Origin: Alphaproteobacteria bacterium
GTDB taxonomy: Bacteria > Pseudomonadota > Alphaproteobacteria > Rhodobacterales > Rhodobacteraceae
Assembly (NCBI GenBank): GCA_024279075.1
Contig: JAJRRX010000265.1
Coordinates: forward strand, 1-25,959
Direction of reading: 5' to 3'
Length of the DNA stretch: 25,959 bases
The notes under the pieces are model-generated. The model ran no database searches, was not told the origin of the DNA, and saw nothing but the letters and a program-made list of their open reading frames with translations. The position numbers were made by a program, and so were the translations under genes. Of this stretch, positions 25,374-25,959 are shown piece after piece. The stretch's first letter is position 1. The number at the start of each line of letters is the position of its first letter.

Positions 25374-25424
25374 AGCTTACTCCCTTTGCCCCTTAATAGC
25401 CCAAGCCCGCCAGCGGCAAAACCC

Positions 25425-25959
25425 CTATTTAGCGCGGCGCTCGCGCCACACCACAAACAGCCCGCTACCGATGATAATAGCGGCCCCTACGGCCACCCAA
25501 ATATCCGGAAACTCATCAAAAAACAATGCGCCATAAAGCGTGGCCCACAGGATTTGCGTATATTGCACAGGCGCGATCAGCGCTACTGTTGGTGCCAGCC
25601 TATAGGCGGTAATCACACATAACTGCGCGCCGATAAACAGCACGCCCACCACGGCCAACGCACCAACCTGCCCAAGGCTCATCGGCACGAAGTTTGAGGG
25701 CAGCATCGTGCCCATTACGGTTATCGCCGCTAGCGCCGGAAATAGCATCAGCACCACGCTGCGTTCTTGATTGCCGATTTTGCGCATAATTACCATTGCC
25801 AGAGAGGCCGCCAGCGCCGAGGCCAGCGCCGCAAAATGCCCCGGCTCCAGCGCCACAATGCCCGGCCTAAGCACCACCAGCACTCCCGCCAAGCCCACCA
25901 CCACCGCCGCCCAGCGCGGCAGGCCCACATGCTCGCCCAATAGCGGCACCGACCATGCG
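25425..25959 (-). CDS. EamA/DMT-family transporter, C-terminal part cut by the window edge
   Basis: The frame is open from the right edge to a stop at 25425, giving about 178 residues. The GTG near 25949 is not a real start, since the frame continues upstream with AWSVPLLGEHVGLPRW, a typical mid-protein DMT stretch. The fragment covers the second EamA repeat with about five membrane helices (for example WAAVVVGLAGVLVVL and VALIAPVQYTQILWATLYGAL) and ends in a short basic tail, WRERRAK. DMT proteins export or import small metabolites; the substrate is unknown. It is co-oriented with aroC, with a 51-base gap. Confidence 0.88.
   Translation of the reverse strand, partial: AWSVPLLGEHVGLPRWAAVVVGLAGVLVVLRPGIVALEPGHFAALASALAASLAMVIMRKIGNQERSVVLMLFPALAAITVMGTMLPSNFVPMSLGQVGALAVVGVLFIGAQLCVITAYRLAPTVALIAPVQYTQILWATLYGALFFDEFPDIWVAVGAAIIIGSGLFVVWRERRAK

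Noticed and set aside
1..25959. CRISPR arrays, insertion sequences, prophage genes, tRNA or rRNA
   Set aside because: None was seen: no regularly spaced direct repeats, transposase frames, phage genes or tRNA-like cloverleafs were noticed on either strand.

Overview
The window looks like chromosomal DNA of an alphaproteobacterium, most likely a marine Rhodobacterales (roseobacter-type) member. The basis is gene content and protein style: an aglEFGAK alpha-glucoside operon with AglR, an ScfR/RamB-type short-chain acyl regulator, Rhodobacteraceae-like AroC and P450 sequences, compact spacing and frequent 1-4 bp gene overlaps. Taxonomy is inferred from recognised families, not from a search. No rRNA, tRNA, CRISPR array, insertion sequence or phage gene is visible, and no stretch above 300 bases lacks a gene.

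Left region (1-7641): alpha-glucoside use. The start of a GH1 beta-glucosidase gene runs off the left edge on the minus strand and shares a 4-base overlap with the LacI-type repressor gene aglR. Divergently, aglE-aglF-aglG-aglA-aglK encode a periplasmic binding protein, two permeases, a cytoplasmic GH13 alpha-glucosidase and the ATPase. The 207-base divergent intergenic region carries two near-identical palindromes that are good AglR operator candidates.

Middle region (7682-10607): an orphan cytochrome P450 gene, then a 188-base intergenic stretch full of inverted repeats, then a minus-strand scfR gene (XRE helix-turn-helix plus a ligand domain and a C-terminal Cys cluster).

Central region (10608-17930): divergent from scfR is an operon for a branched-chain-amino-acid/urea-family ABC importer (binding protein, LivH, LivM, LivG, LivF) that ends in acetyl-CoA synthetase and a strong terminator. 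The binding-protein gene is interrupted by one in-frame TAA at codon 125 although everything around it looks intact. The linkage of an acyl-CoA-sensing regulator, an importer and an acyl-CoA synthetase suggests an uptake-and-activation module for a short-chain carboxylate or a compound that yields one. That substrate assignment is inference.

Right region (17940-23483): a form II RuBisCO cluster on the minus strand, cbbM-cbbQ-cbbO (enzyme plus Q2O2-type activase), with a divergent LysR regulator (cbbR). No other Calvin-cycle gene is in the window. The right edge carries housekeeping genes: a small MscS channel, chorismate synthase aroC overlapping it by 8 bases, and the C-terminal half of an EamA/DMT transporter running off the edge.

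A design feature recurs in three unrelated operons: the first gene (aglE, the binding protein, cbbM) is followed by one or two stem-loops with T-rich tails before the next gene. This fits strong expression of the first product and reduced read-through into the rest.
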